From JARYGU01 sp033795365 (GTDB lineage Bacteria > Pseudomonadota > Alphaproteobacteria > Rhizobiales > Rhizobiaceae), in contig JARYGU010000009.1 in the NCBI GenBank assembly GCA_033795365.1, forward strand, positions 150,765 to 214,764: DNA of 64,000 nt. Reading direction: 5' to 3'. Under the pieces are notes generated by a model. It saw nothing but the letters and a program-made list of their open reading frames with translations, did no database searches and had not been told where the DNA came from. The translations under genes and the position numbers were made by a program. This document shows positions 18,340 through 29,356 of the stretch, one piece after another; positions within the stretch are counted from its first letter, which is position 1; each line of letters begins with the position of its first letter.

Positions 18340-19275
18340 TCAGGCGCGGGGATGGGCCCGGTCGTAGATCTCCAGAAGTCGCGCGGAATCCACGCCGGTA
18401 TAGACCTGCGTGGTGGAAAGGCTGGCATGCCCAAGCAGTTCCTGAATGGTGCGCAGATCGCCGCCGCCGGCGAGCAGATGGGTCGCGAAGGAATGGCGGA
18501 GCGCATGCGGCGTTGCCGTATCGGGCAGGCCCAGAGCGCTGCGCAGTTTCTGCATCTCTCTCTGGATGATAGCCGCCTGAAGCGGGCCGCCGCGCGTGCC
18601 CCTGAAGAGCGGTTGGTGGGAAGACAGAGAAAGAGGACAGGCCTTCACGTAATCCTCGACGCCCTGCAGGGCGACGGGGAGCAGAGGGACAATTCGCGTT
18701 TTGCCGCCTTTGCCGGTTATCCGCAGGGATGCAGGCATTCCTGCGAAATCCGACGGCGTCAGGGACAGCGCTTCGGAAATACGCAGCCCGCATCCATAGA
18801 GCAAAGCGAGGACGGCAGCGTTCCTGAGGCTCACCCAAGGCTCTTCCGCCAATTGCTCACTGGCATCGACTACGGCGAGGGCCTGGCGGTCGGTCAGCGG
18901 TTTCGGCAGGGATTTGGGCTGTTTCGGAGAGCGCACCGCGGCGGCGCCCGCCGCATTCGCCAGACCCTTTCTCTCCAGATGGCGCAGAAAGGAACGCAAC
19001 CCCGCGAGCCCCCGCCCCAGCGTGCGCGCGCCAACGCCTTCCCGGCGCCGCGCCGCGAGGAAGCCGCGCAGGTCCGCGGGCCGGAGTTCGCCGATATCCT
19101 TGAGACCCGGCGGTCCCGCAAGATGACTGGTGAGAAAGGCAAGGAACTGGCGCGTGTCGCGCTCGTAGGCCTCGAGTGTCTTGACCGCCAGCCGTCGCTC
19201 CTGCGCCAGCGCATCGAGCCATTTCTGCCGTTCGGCGAGAAGTTTCTGGTCCGCGATCACAAGAAGTTCGTTCAT
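18340..19275 (-). CDS. xerC: Tyrosine recombinase XerC
   Basis: A 311-residue site-specific recombinase that, with XerD, resolves chromosome dimers at dif. It has an N-terminal SAM-like core-binding domain (about 15-105) and a C-terminal catalytic domain. All catalytic residues are visible: Arg165 (GCGLRISEAL), Lys189 (TGKGGK), His257-x2-Arg260, His283 (LLGHASLST) and nucleophile Tyr292. No integron or phage genes are nearby, so this is the housekeeping enzyme, not a mobile-element integrase. Confidence 0.93.
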   Translation of the reverse strand: MNELLVIADQKLLAERQKWLDALAQERRLAVKTLEAYERDTRQFLAFLTSHLAGPPGLKDIGELRPADLRGFLAARRREGVGARTLGRGLAGLRSFLRHLERKGLANAAGAAAVRSPKQPKSLPKPLTDRQALAVVDASEQLAEEPWVSLRNAAVLALLYGCGLRISEALSLTPSDFAGMPASLRITGKGGKTRIVPLLPVALQGVEDYVKACPLSLSSHQPLFRGTRGGPLQAAIIQREMQKLRSALGLPDTATPHALRHSFATHLLAGGGDLRTIQELLGHASLSTTQVYTGVDSARLLEIYDRAHPRA

Positions 19276-19405
19276 CCGGCTTGCCTCTCTGAAGGCTCAA
19301 TCCTGACGTTTTTTGCGTTATAGATTTGCTAACGCCCCTTTTTTCTTGTCATTCTTCGATCATATTCACCTGCGATAGCTAAAATAAATTCAGGTAGGCG
19401 GACTC

Positions 19406-20311
19406 ATGGCACGGCGTGATTCGGCAACAGGTTTCGGACAATTCGCTGAAACGCTTTCACTCGTTTCCCACGGACAACCCGGCCATATCGTCGACACGCT
19501 AATCGCAGAACGAGGCACGCGAATCGTCCGGCACCCGCTCTGGCCGGCCATGCGGCCCTTTCTCTACACGATCCTCAATTATCGCCGCGCGATACAGTTC
19601 GCGGATGCGGTAGCGAACATGCCAGGGTTCCAGGCGCTGGAGCTGCTCAGCAAGACGCTCGCTCTCGATATCACCGTCGATAAGCCCGAGCGCATTCCCG
19701 AAAAAGGGGGCTTCCTGCTCGTCAGCAACCATCCGACCGGGATAGCGGACGGCGTGGCGGTATTCGACCTCCTCAAGGAACGTCGTCCGGACATGATGAT
19801 CTTCGCCAATCGGGATGCGGTTCGGGTCAATCCGCGCTTCGTCGAGATGATCATCCCAGTCGAATGGCGCGAGGAATACAAGAGCAAGCTCAAGACCCGC
19901 GAAACACTGCAGATCACCAACCGGGCGATCGCCGAAGGCAAGGCGGCCGTACTCTTTCCCTCCGGCCGCATCGCCTATTGGGCGGACGGACGCCTCAATG
20001 AGCGCCCCTGGAAGACATCCGCGGTGACGCTTGCCCGCAAATACGAGCTTCCGGTGCTTCCGGTGCATATGAAGGCGCGCAACTCCGGTCTTTTCTACTG
20101 GCTTGCACGCTGGTCGACCGAACTTCGCGACATGACCGTCTTTCATGAGCTCCTGAACAAGCGTGGCGGCCGATTCGAATTCACCGTCGGCAAGCTCATT
20201 CAGCCCGAAGAGCTGGGAGGCGATCCGGTTGAGGCCACGCGGGCGTTGGAAGCGCATGCGGTTCATGCGCTTGCGGCCGATCCCGATGCGGCGTTCTCGC
20301 GCAAGGCCTGA
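19406..20311 (+). CDS. Lysophospholipid-type acyltransferase (PlsC-like)
   Basis: A 301-residue protein with the glycerophosphate-acyltransferase fold. Its catalytic motif is NHPTGIADG, His109 to Asp115. That spacing is HX5D, the form seen in haemolysin/ornithine-lipid-type acyltransferases rather than the HX4D of standard PlsC. The second block reads LFPSGRIAYW in place of FPEGT. It probably acylates a lysolipid at the inner membrane. The acceptor (lysophosphatidate, lyso-ornithine lipid or other) cannot be read. It is transcribed divergently from xerC across a 130-base A+T-rich gap. Confidence 0.82.
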   Translation: MARRDSATGFGQFAETLSLVSHGQPGHIVDTLIAERGTRIVRHPLWPAMRPFLYTILNYRRAIQFADAVANMPGFQALELLSKTLALDITVDKPERIPEKGGFLLVSNHPTGIADGVAVFDLLKERRPDMMIFANRDAVRVNPRFVEMIIPVEWREEYKSKLKTRETLQITNRAIAEGKAAVLFPSGRIAYWADGRLNERPWKTSAVTLARKYELPVLPVHMKARNSGLFYWLARWSTELRDMTVFHELLNKRGGRFEFTVGKLIQPEELGGDPVEATRALEAHAVHALAADPDAAFSRKA

Positions 20312-20368
20312 GAGTTTCCAAACCTGAAACCGATTCCGATTTCCAGCGGGATGCGCTAGGAGTTGCCT

Positions 20369-21502
20369 ATGCTTCTGCGCTCGATGTTTGCCGAAAACTA
20401 CCGTTCTCTTCGCTCCATACGTATGGATGTGGGCGCGATCAATCTTTTCGTCGGAGAGAACGGCGCCGGCAAGTCGAACCTCTACAGGGCGCTTCAACTC
20501 GTACAGGCAGCGGTCCGTGGGCGGCTCGCATACGAGATCGCCGCGGAAGGCGGCATGTCCTCGGCGCTATGGAGCGGGCGCAGGCGCGCAGGCGATCCGG
20601 TTCGCATCAAGCTGGAAGTCGAGCTCGAGGACGCCGAGAACGCGATGACGTTCCGTTACCGCATAGAGGCAGGGCTGCGTCCGCCGAAGGCGGCGGCGGG
20701 GTTCGCCTTCGAGCCACAGATCAAGGCGGAGGAGCTTTCGGTCGAGACCGGGCGGCGGCCTGTCACGATGATGAAGCGCTCCGGTCCGGCGATCATGGTG
20801 CGGGGTGCCGCCGGGCGAATGGAGGAACATCCGGAACGGGCGCTGACTTCCGAGACTGCGGTGGCACTTCTCGGCGACAGCGGGCACTATCCGGAAGTCG
20901 GCGCCTTTCGCCGGGTGGTTGACGGCTGGCGCTTCTTCCACGGGTTTCGAAGCGACGGCGATTCGCCGCTGCGGAAGCCCTGCCTTGCCGTGACCGCCCC
21001 GCTTCTGAGCGAGGATGGTTCCGACATGGCTGCCGTCTTCGCGACGCTCGCATGGACGCGGGAGGATACGGTTGACCTCGACCGAGCTGTTGCGGATGCC
21101 TTCGGCGGCGCCAAGCTCTCCGTTCCCGAGCCGGGGCAATTCGCGGAATTCGGCCTCGTGTTGCCGGAGTTCCCGCAGCGCGTCTTCCAGGCGCGTGAGC
21201 TGTCTGACGGTCAGATCCGCTTTCTCGCGCTTGCCGCCGCGCTGCTTTCCTATCGCACGCCGCCGCTGATCGCTCTCAACGAGCCGGAGGCGAGCCTTCA
21301 TCCGGATATGCTGGCACCATTGGCGGAAATGATCGCCCGCGCTTCCCGGACGAGCCAGATTTGGCTCGTCACCCATTCGGAAAAGCTCGCCGGCGAGATT
21401 TCGGCGCGCTGCGGCACGCGGGCGAGGCGCGTCGTGCGTGAGGACGGCGCAACCTGGATAGAGGGCATGCGGCTTACCGGCGAGATCGTGGGGGAGGCGT
21501 GA
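20369..21502 (+). CDS. AAA-family ATPase of the RecF/OLD-like ABC group
   Basis: A 377-residue ATPase. Walker A VGENGAGKSNLYRAL is near residues 28-42, an ABC-like signature ELSDGQIRFLALAAALLS in the C-terminal half, then Walker B LIALNEPEASLHPDML and the H-loop region WLVTHSEKLA. This is the single-chain AAA_21/RecF-like architecture, lacking the TOPRIM nuclease domain of OLD proteins. ATG at 20369 is preferred because AGGAG lies 6 bases upstream. TTG at 20363 is possible. It overlaps no neighbour and has no adjacent effector gene, so its partner and role are unknown. Confidence 0.85.
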   Translation: MLLRSMFAENYRSLRSIRMDVGAINLFVGENGAGKSNLYRALQLVQAAVRGRLAYEIAAEGGMSSALWSGRRRAGDPVRIKLEVELEDAENAMTFRYRIEAGLRPPKAAAGFAFEPQIKAEELSVETGRRPVTMMKRSGPAIMVRGAAGRMEEHPERALTSETAVALLGDSGHYPEVGAFRRVVDGWRFFHGFRSDGDSPLRKPCLAVTAPLLSEDGSDMAAVFATLAWTREDTVDLDRAVADAFGGAKLSVPEPGQFAEFGLVLPEFPQRVFQARELSDGQIRFLALAAALLSYRTPPLIALNEPEASLHPDMLAPLAEMIARASRTSQIWLVTHSEKLAGEISARCGTRARRVVREDGATWIEGMRLTGEIVGEA

Positions 21503-21560
21503 CGGCAATCATCACATCGCCGGTTTCCTTTCGCGTGCCGCGAAGGCAATTTGGCAAGCA

Positions 21561-23765
21561 ATGACATCCGATTCGATCGACCTTTTTGGGAACGGCTCCG
21601 CCCTGCGAACGGTGCCTGTGATGGTGCCGATGCCGGCGCCGCGGCCTTATTCCTATGCTGTACCGGACGGCATGGCGGTGGAGCCCGGCTCGATCGTGCA
21701 GGTACCGCTCGGCTCGCGACAGGTAGCAGGAATCGTTTGGGATTGCCGGGATGAGGACAATGTCGACCCGAAGAAACTCCGGCCGATCGCGCAGGTCTTC
21801 GACTGCCCGCCGCTCTCGAAAGAGATGCGCACCTTTCTCGACTGGGTTTCCGCCTATACGCTCACTCCGCCGGGTCTCGTGGCGCGAATGGCCCTTCGGG
21901 CTCCGGCGGCTTTCGACCCCGAGCCTATGATCGAGGGTCTTCGTTTCACCGGCCAGCGGCCTGAGCGGCTGACGCCGGCACGAGAGCGGGTACTTGCGCT
22001 CGTGGAAAGCGGAGTTGCCTGGACGCGCTCCGGACTTGCCCATGCTGCCGGCACCTCCTCCAGCGTCATCGACGGCCTTGTCGCGCAAGGAAGCTTCGAA
22101 ACGGTCTTCCTTCCGCCGCCGCCGGTGGTCGCCAGGCCGGATCCGGACTTCGCGGCGCCTCGCCTGCAGGGGCCGCAGACGGAGGCTGCCGCTTCGCTAG
22201 TCGAGGCCGTTCGCAGCGGCATTTTCGGCGTCTCGTTGATCGACGGCATTACCGGCTCGGGCAAGACGGAAGTCTATTTCGAGGCGATCGCCGAGACGCT
22301 GCGAAAGGGCAAACAGGTGCTGATCCTGCTGCCCGAGATCGCGCTGACGGCAAATTTTCTCGAACGTTTTCAGGATCGTTTCGGTGCAAAGCCCGCCGAA
22401 TGGCATTCCGATCTCGCACCGCGAACCCGCGAAAAGGTCTGGCGGCAGGTGACGACAGGGGAGGTCCGCGTCGTCGCGGGCGCGCGCTCCGCTCTCTTCC
22501 TGCCCTTCGAAGATCTCGGCCTGATCATCGTCGACGAGGAACACGACCCGGCCTACAAGCAGGAGGATCGCGTCTTCTACAATGCGCGCGACATGGCGGT
22601 GGTGCGTGCGCGCATCGGCGATTTCCCCGCCGTTCTCGTCTCCGCTACCCCTTCAGTCGAAAGCCGCGTCAATGGCGATCTCGGCCGGTATCGCAAGCTG
22701 CATCTGCCGACGCGCTATGGCGATGCGGCGTTGCCGGACCTGCATCTGCTGGACATGCGCCGCCACCCGCCGCAACGCGGCGGCTTTCTTTCGCCTGTGA
22801 TGCTGCGGGCGATCGGCAAGACCGTCGAGCGTGGCGAGCAGGCATTGCTTTTCCTCAACCGCCGCGGTTATGCGCCGCTAACGCTCTGCCGTGTCTGCGG
22901 CCATCGTTTTCAGTGCCCGCAATGCTCGAGCTGGCTGGTCGAGCATCGGTTCCGTGGGCAGATCCAATGCCATCATTGCGGCTATGCGGAGCGCACGCCC
23001 GACGCCTGCCCGGAATGCGGAACGCTCGACCATCTGGTCGCTTGCGGCCCCGGCGTCGAACGCATCGCCGAGGAGGTGGACGGCCACTTCCCCGACGCGC
23101 GCATCATCGTGCTTTCGTCGGATCTCATGGGCGTGAAACGGCTGCGGCTTGAGCTCGAGGCGATCGCGAAGGGCGAGGCGGACATCGTCATCGGCACGCA
23201 GCTCGTCGCCAAGGGACACAATTTTCCGCTGATGTCGCTCGTCGGGGTGGTCGATGCGGATATAGGCTTGTCGAACGGCGATCCGCGCGCAGCGGAACGG
23301 ACTTTCCAGCTTCTCTATCAGGTGACGGGGCGCGCAGGCAGATCCGGGCTGAAGAGCCATGGCCTGATCCAGACCTACCAGCCGCAGCATCCGGTGATGC
23401 AGGCGATCGTTTCGGGCGATGCCGAAGCCTTCTACGAGCGCGAGATCGGCGAGCGGGAGAAGGCGCTGCTCCCGCCGTTCGGTCGGCTCGCCTCCGTCAT
23501 CGTTTCAGCCGAAAGCCGTGCGGATGCGGAGAGCCATGCACGCGGTCTTCGGCAGGCTGCGCCGGCGGCCAGCGGCATATCCATCCTCGGCCCCGCGGAA
23601 GCCCCGCTTGCGCTCATCCGCGGACGGCATAGGTTCCGGTTGCTGGTGCACGGACGGCGCGGCAGCGATATGCAGGGCTTCCTGCGCATGATGCTTGCGA
23701 ATGGGCCCCGTGAACGCGCTTCCATTCACGTCCAGCTCGACATCGACCCGCAGAGCTTTCTCTGA
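21561..23765 (+). CDS. priA: Primosomal protein N' (replication restart helicase PriA)
   Basis: A 734-residue superfamily 2 helicase that reloads the replisome at stalled forks. It has an N-terminal DNA-binding domain (about 15-110, MPAPRPYSYAVPDG at its start) and helicase Walker A GSGKT at 232-236. The DEEH box is LIIVDEEHDPAYKQED. A zinc-binding insertion carries paired cysteines (CRVCG, CPQC, CHHCG, CPECG), followed by helicase C-terminal motifs with TGRAGRSG. All features are intact. Confidence 0.96.
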   Translation: MTSDSIDLFGNGSALRTVPVMVPMPAPRPYSYAVPDGMAVEPGSIVQVPLGSRQVAGIVWDCRDEDNVDPKKLRPIAQVFDCPPLSKEMRTFLDWVSAYTLTPPGLVARMALRAPAAFDPEPMIEGLRFTGQRPERLTPARERVLALVESGVAWTRSGLAHAAGTSSSVIDGLVAQGSFETVFLPPPPVVARPDPDFAAPRLQGPQTEAAASLVEAVRSGIFGVSLIDGITGSGKTEVYFEAIAETLRKGKQVLILLPEIALTANFLERFQDRFGAKPAEWHSDLAPRTREKVWRQVTTGEVRVVAGARSALFLPFEDLGLIIVDEEHDPAYKQEDRVFYNARDMAVVRARIGDFPAVLVSATPSVESRVNGDLGRYRKLHLPTRYGDAALPDLHLLDMRRHPPQRGGFLSPVMLRAIGKTVERGEQALLFLNRRGYAPLTLCRVCGHRFQCPQCSSWLVEHRFRGQIQCHHCGYAERTPDACPECGTLDHLVACGPGVERIAEEVDGHFPDARIIVLSSDLMGVKRLRLELEAIAKGEADIVIGTQLVAKGHNFPLMSLVGVVDADIGLSNGDPRAAERTFQLLYQVTGRAGRSGLKSHGLIQTYQPQHPVMQAIVSGDAEAFYEREIGEREKALLPPFGRLASVIVSAESRADAESHARGLRQAAPAASGISILGPAEAPLALIRGRHRFRLLVHGRRGSDMQGFLRMMLANGPRERASIHVQLDIDPQSFL

Positions 23766-23884
23766 GCCTCGTGCGAACGCGGCTGCCCCGCCGATAAACA
23801 CCTGTTCATATTTCCGTCTTTCGCTTTCGGCGCGGTTAAGCCTATGCAATAAAGCCTGCGGCTGTTCGAGCAGGCGGGGCACCC

Positions 23885-24268
23885 ATGGACTTCTACGTAC
23901 CGACCGAAACCGGCGAATTCCTCGCCTTCTGTGCGGCGATCGCTACCGGTGTTTTCGGCCTCCTGTGCCTGTTCGCACCCGGTTACGCATTGCGGCTGAG
24001 CGGGCTGCAACTTCGAGACGGCCGGACCGACGGTTTTGCCGCCGCCCGTTCGACGGGCGGCTTTCACGCCGGCCTGGCCATTGCTGCGCTTCTCGTCGCG
24101 CAAAGCTGGATCTATCTCGCCATCGGTGGCGCCTTTGCCCTCGCGGCATTCGGCCGCATTCTCTCGATGATGTCGGACAAGTCCTTCAGTGTGGCGAACC
24201 TCGCCGTGCTCTTCGTCCAGGCGGTGCTTTCGGCTCTGCCGCTGGCCTATGTTTTCGGCGTGATTTGA
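23885..24268 (+). CDS. Small four-helix membrane protein (DUF4345-like)
   Basis: A 127-residue, strongly hydrophobic protein with about four predicted membrane helices (roughly residues 14-33, 58-76, 78-95 and 105-125) and short loops. Pattern and length resemble DUF4345-type proteins, but I cannot confirm the family. A GGCGGGG element lies just ahead of the ATG. It sits between priA and the atp operon, 120 bases after the former. The function is unknown. Confidence 0.7.
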   Translation: MDFYVPTETGEFLAFCAAIATGVFGLLCLFAPGYALRLSGLQLRDGRTDGFAAARSTGGFHAGLAIAALLVAQSWIYLAIGGAFALAAFGRILSMMSDKSFSVANLAVLFVQAVLSALPLAYVFGVI

Positions 24269-24529
24269 AGGAAAAAGCTCACCTGAGCGAAGCCGCTGGC
24301 TAAAGTTGATTCATTTTCGCCAAAATTCGCTTCCAGACTTGCCGACTTCTGTCGCATTCCTGCTTCTGGCGTGTTGCGAGTCCGGACTTCGTATGCTAGA
24401 CGAACCGCGAAATTCAGAAAATGCGGGCGCCCAAGCCTGCGGGAACTGAAAATTATCGCAACGATTTCAGAACTTTAGGTTTACGGGTCCTCCGCAAGCT
24501 ATAGGTCTGAATGAAAATAAGAGAAGCTT
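24269..24529 (+). other. Upstream region of the F1-ATPase operon
   Basis: About 260 bases with no supportable gene, rather A+T-rich toward its end. It should contain the promoter and leader of atpHAGDC. I could not identify a convincing promoter. The best weak candidate (TTGCGA at 24374, TAGACG 17 bases later) is not good enough to annotate. Confidence 0.4.
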
Positions 24530-25096
24530 GTGCCCGTGGCAGACACATCCCAGCTTATTTCCGGTGTTGCTGAAAGATATGCGTCGTCGCTTTTCGAACT
24601 TGCCCTGGAGGCCGGTTCCGCGGAAAAAGTTGGTTCTGAACTCGATCGTTTTCAAGCCCTGATCGACGGAAGTCCTGATCTGCAGCGGCTGATCGTCAGC
24701 CCCGTCTTTTCCTCAGAGGATCAGGTGAAGGCGATTTCGGCGATTGCCGACAAGGCTGGTATCCAGGGTCTCGTGGCGAATTTCCTCAAGGTCGTTGCAT
24801 CGAACCGCCGGCTTTTTGCGGTTCCCGGCATGATCCGGGCATATCGCGTGATCGCGGCAAGACATCGCGGTGAAATTTCCGCGGAGGTCACTTCCGCCCA
24901 TGCGCTGAGCGCAGCTCAGCAGAACGAATTGAAGGTGGCGCTCAAGGGCGTCACCGGCAAAGACGTGGCGATCGCCGTCACCGTCGACCCGTCCATTCTC
25001 GGTGGTCTGATCGTCAAGGTCGGGTCCCGCCAGATCGACACCTCCCTTCGCACCAAACTCTCTACCCTTAAGCTTGCACTGAAAGAGGTCGGCTGA
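24530..25096 (+). CDS. atpH: ATP synthase F1 delta subunit
   Basis: A 188-residue delta (OSCP-like) subunit that holds the F1 head to the b-subunit stator of Fo. The GTG start at 24530 (MPVADTSQ) follows GAGAAGCTT. The helical N-terminal domain SGVAERYASSLFELALEAG and the C-terminal ILGGLIVKVGSRQIDTSLRTKL are characteristic. Its last base is the first base of the atpA start codon region (TGATGG overlap), the usual coupling. The Fo genes are elsewhere, as in other rhizobia where F0 and F1 operons are split. Confidence 0.96.
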   Translation: MPVADTSQLISGVAERYASSLFELALEAGSAEKVGSELDRFQALIDGSPDLQRLIVSPVFSSEDQVKAISAIADKAGIQGLVANFLKVVASNRRLFAVPGMIRAYRVIAARHRGEISAEVTSAHALSAAQQNELKVALKGVTGKDVAIAVTVDPSILGGLIVKVGSRQIDTSLRTKLSTLKLALKEVG

Positions 25097-26625
25097 TGGA
25101 TATCCGCGCCGCGGAAATTTCCGCAATTCTCAAAGATCAGATCAAAAATTTCGGCAAGGAGGCGGAAGTCTCCGAAGTCGGTCAGGTGCTCTCCGTCGGT
25201 GACGGTATTGCCCGTGTTTACGGCCTCGACAATGTCCAGGCCGGTGAAATGGTGGAATTCCCGGGCGGAATTCGCGGCATGGCGCTGAACCTCGAAAGCG
25301 ACAACGTCGGTGTCGTTATTTTCGGTTCGGACCGTGACATCAAGGAAGGCGACACCGTCAAGCGTACGGGCGCCATCGTGGACGTGCCGGTTGGTCCGGA
25401 ACTGCTCGGCCGCGTCGTCGACGCGCTCGGCAATCCGATCGACGGCAAGGGTCCGATTAATGCCAAGCAGCGCTCGCGCGTCGACGTCAAGGCTCCGGGC
25501 ATCATTCCGCGCAAGTCGGTGCATGAGCCGATGTCGACCGGCCTCAAGGCCATCGATGCTCTCATCCCGGTCGGCCGCGGCCAGCGCGAGCTGGTCATCG
25601 GCGACCGCCAGACCGGCAAGACCGCGATCATTCTCGACACGATCCTGAACCAGAAGGCCATTCACGACAATGGGCCCGAGGGCGACAAGCTCTACTGCGT
25701 CTACGTCGCTATCGGCCAGAAGCGTTCGACGGTTGCGCAGTTCGTGAAGGTTCTCGAAGAGCGCGGCGCGCTGCAGTATTCGATCATCGTCGCTGCAACG
25801 GCGTCCGATCCGGCTCCGATGCAGTATCTTGCGCCGTTTGCCGGCTGCGCCATGGGCGAATATTTCCGCGACAACGGCAAGCATGCGCTGATCGGTTATG
25901 ACGACCTTTCCAAGCAGGCCGTCGCTTATCGCCAGATGTCGCTGCTGCTGCGCCGCCCGCCGGGCCGCGAAGCCTATCCGGGTGACGTCTTCTACCTGCA
26001 TTCCCGCCTTCTCGAGCGTGCTGCGAAGCTCAACGACGAGAACGGTGCCGGCTCGCTGACCGCTCTGCCGGTCATCGAAACCCAGGGCAACGACGTTTCG
26101 GCGTTCATCCCGACCAACGTGATCTCGATCACCGACGGCCAGATCTTCCTTGAAACGGACCTGTTCTACCAGGGTATCCGCCCGGCCGTTAACGTCGGTC
26201 TATCGGTTTCCCGCGTCGGCTCGTCCGCTCAGATCAAGGCGATGAAGCAGGTCGCCGGCTCGATCAAGGGCGAACTCGCCCAGTATCGCGAAATGGCAGC
26301 CTTCGCCCAGTTCGGCTCGGACCTCGATGCCGCAACGCAGCGCCTGCTCAACCGCGGCGCCCGCCTGACGGAACTCCTCAAGCAGCCGCAGTTTTCGCCG
26401 CTGAAGACGGAAGAACAGGTTGCGGTGATCTTCGCCGGCGTGAACGGCTATCTCGACAAGATCGCAGTCGGCGAAGTCGGCAAGTTCGAGCAGGGTCTGC
26501 TCTCCTATCTCCGCTCGGAAGGCAAGGACGTTCTCGATACGATCCGCAAGGACAAGGCTATCAGCGACGACACCAAGGCCAAGCTGAAGTCAACCATCGA
26601 CAGCTTCGCCAAGTCTTTCGCCTGA
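25096..26625 (+). CDS. atpA: ATP synthase F1 alpha subunit
   Basis: A 509-residue non-catalytic nucleotide-binding subunit of F1. Walker A GDRQTGKT is at 169-176. The arginine finger that completes the catalytic site on beta is Arg373 in LSVSRVGSSAQ. Length and all blocks are normal. It overlaps atpH by one base and is followed after 120 bases by atpG, a longer gap than elsewhere in the operon. Confidence 0.98.
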   Translation: MDIRAAEISAILKDQIKNFGKEAEVSEVGQVLSVGDGIARVYGLDNVQAGEMVEFPGGIRGMALNLESDNVGVVIFGSDRDIKEGDTVKRTGAIVDVPVGPELLGRVVDALGNPIDGKGPINAKQRSRVDVKAPGIIPRKSVHEPMSTGLKAIDALIPVGRGQRELVIGDRQTGKTAIILDTILNQKAIHDNGPEGDKLYCVYVAIGQKRSTVAQFVKVLEERGALQYSIIVAATASDPAPMQYLAPFAGCAMGEYFRDNGKHALIGYDDLSKQAVAYRQMSLLLRRPPGREAYPGDVFYLHSRLLERAAKLNDENGAGSLTALPVIETQGNDVSAFIPTNVISITDGQIFLETDLFYQGIRPAVNVGLSVSRVGSSAQIKAMKQVAGSIKGELAQYREMAAFAQFGSDLDAATQRLLNRGARLTELLKQPQFSPLKTEEQVAVIFAGVNGYLDKIAVGEVGKFEQGLLSYLRSEGKDVLDTIRKDKAISDDTKAKLKSTIDSFAKSFA

Positions 26626-26745
26626 ACGGGCCGATGCTTAGCGGTGCGTTCTTGCGGACGCGCCGACGGCTCGGGAAATTTGAGTTGATGCGTGACCTGT
26701 CCGGAAGGGTCGACTTTCGGGATCACGCCATAGGACGGATAACGG

Positions 26746-27627
26746 ATGCCTTCACTTAAGGATCTGAAAAACCGGATCGCCTCCGTCAAGGCGACGCAGA
26801 AGATCACCAAGGCGATGAAGATGGTCGCCGCGGCGAAGCTTCGGCGTGCGCAGGAAGCCGCCGAGGCTGCCCGGCCTTATTCGCAGCGCATGGGCGCCGT
26901 TCTTGCCAATATCGCCCAGGCGGTCGGGCAGGATGACAGCGCGCCGCGCTTGATGACCGGCACCGGCAAGGACGATGTGCATCTGCTCGTCGTCTGCACG
27001 GCCGAACGCGGTCTTTGCGGCGGCTTCAATTCGCAGATCGCCCGCCTTGCCCGCGACCATACGCGCAAGCTCCTGGCTGGCGGCAAGACGGTCAAGATCA
27101 TCTGCGTCGGCAAGAAGGGTTTCGATATTCTTCGTCGCGAATTCGCCTCGCTGATCATCGAGCGCGTCGACCTGCGCGACGTCAAGCGTATCGGCTTTGA
27201 CAACGCCGACCAGATCGGCCGCAAGGTCATTTCGCTGTTCGACAAGGGCGAGTTCGACGTCTGTACGCTTTTCTATTCCGAGTTCAAGTCGGTCATTTCG
27301 CAGGTTCCGACCGCTCAGCAGCTCATTCCGGCTTCCGCCGACGCGGCCCCGGCCGAGCAGAATGGCGCTGCTGCGATCTACGACTACGAGCCGGATGCGG
27401 CGACGATCCTCAGCGATCTCATTCCGCGCAACATCTCGGTGCAGATCTTCCGGGCACTCCTGGAAAACGTCGCTGGCGAAATGGGCGCCAAGATGAGCGC
27501 CATGGACAATGCGACGCGCAATGCCGGTGAGATGATCAATAAGCTGACGCTTTCCTACAACCGCCAGCGTCAGGCGCAGATCACCAAGGAACTCATTGAA
27601 ATTATCTCGGGCGCCGAAGCGCTCTAA
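26746..27627 (+). CDS. atpG: ATP synthase F1 gamma subunit
   Basis: A 293-residue rotor shaft linking the Fo c-ring to the catalytic alpha3-beta3 head. The N-terminal coil MPSLKDLKNRIASVKATQKITKAMKMVAAAKLR and the C-terminal coil MDNATRNAGEMINKLTLSYNRQRQAQITKELIEI are highly typical. TAERGLCGGFN lies in the central Rossmann-like domain. It sits between atpA and atpD. Confidence 0.97.
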   Translation: MPSLKDLKNRIASVKATQKITKAMKMVAAAKLRRAQEAAEAARPYSQRMGAVLANIAQAVGQDDSAPRLMTGTGKDDVHLLVVCTAERGLCGGFNSQIARLARDHTRKLLAGGKTVKIICVGKKGFDILRREFASLIIERVDLRDVKRIGFDNADQIGRKVISLFDKGEFDVCTLFYSEFKSVISQVPTAQQLIPASADAAPAEQNGAAAIYDYEPDAATILSDLIPRNISVQIFRALLENVAGEMGAKMSAMDNATRNAGEMINKLTLSYNRQRQAQITKELIEIISGAEAL

Positions 27628-27653
27628 GGACCAGGACAAAGAGGGTAAGAATC

Positions 27654-29285
<1,632 letters not shown>

Positions 29286-29356
29286 TGCTGATCCCGTCGG
29301 GCGCTCTTATATCGGGCGCCCGTCTTGACCTGATGAATCAGAAGAAGTGAATGGTC

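Noticed and set aside
18340..19275. Integrase suggesting a genomic island
   Set aside because: The gene is housekeeping XerC. No att repeats, tRNA junction or cargo genes nearby.
24374..24402. TTGCGA-N17-TAGACG as promoter of the atp operon
   Set aside because: Both boxes match poorly. Not enough to annotate without transcript data.
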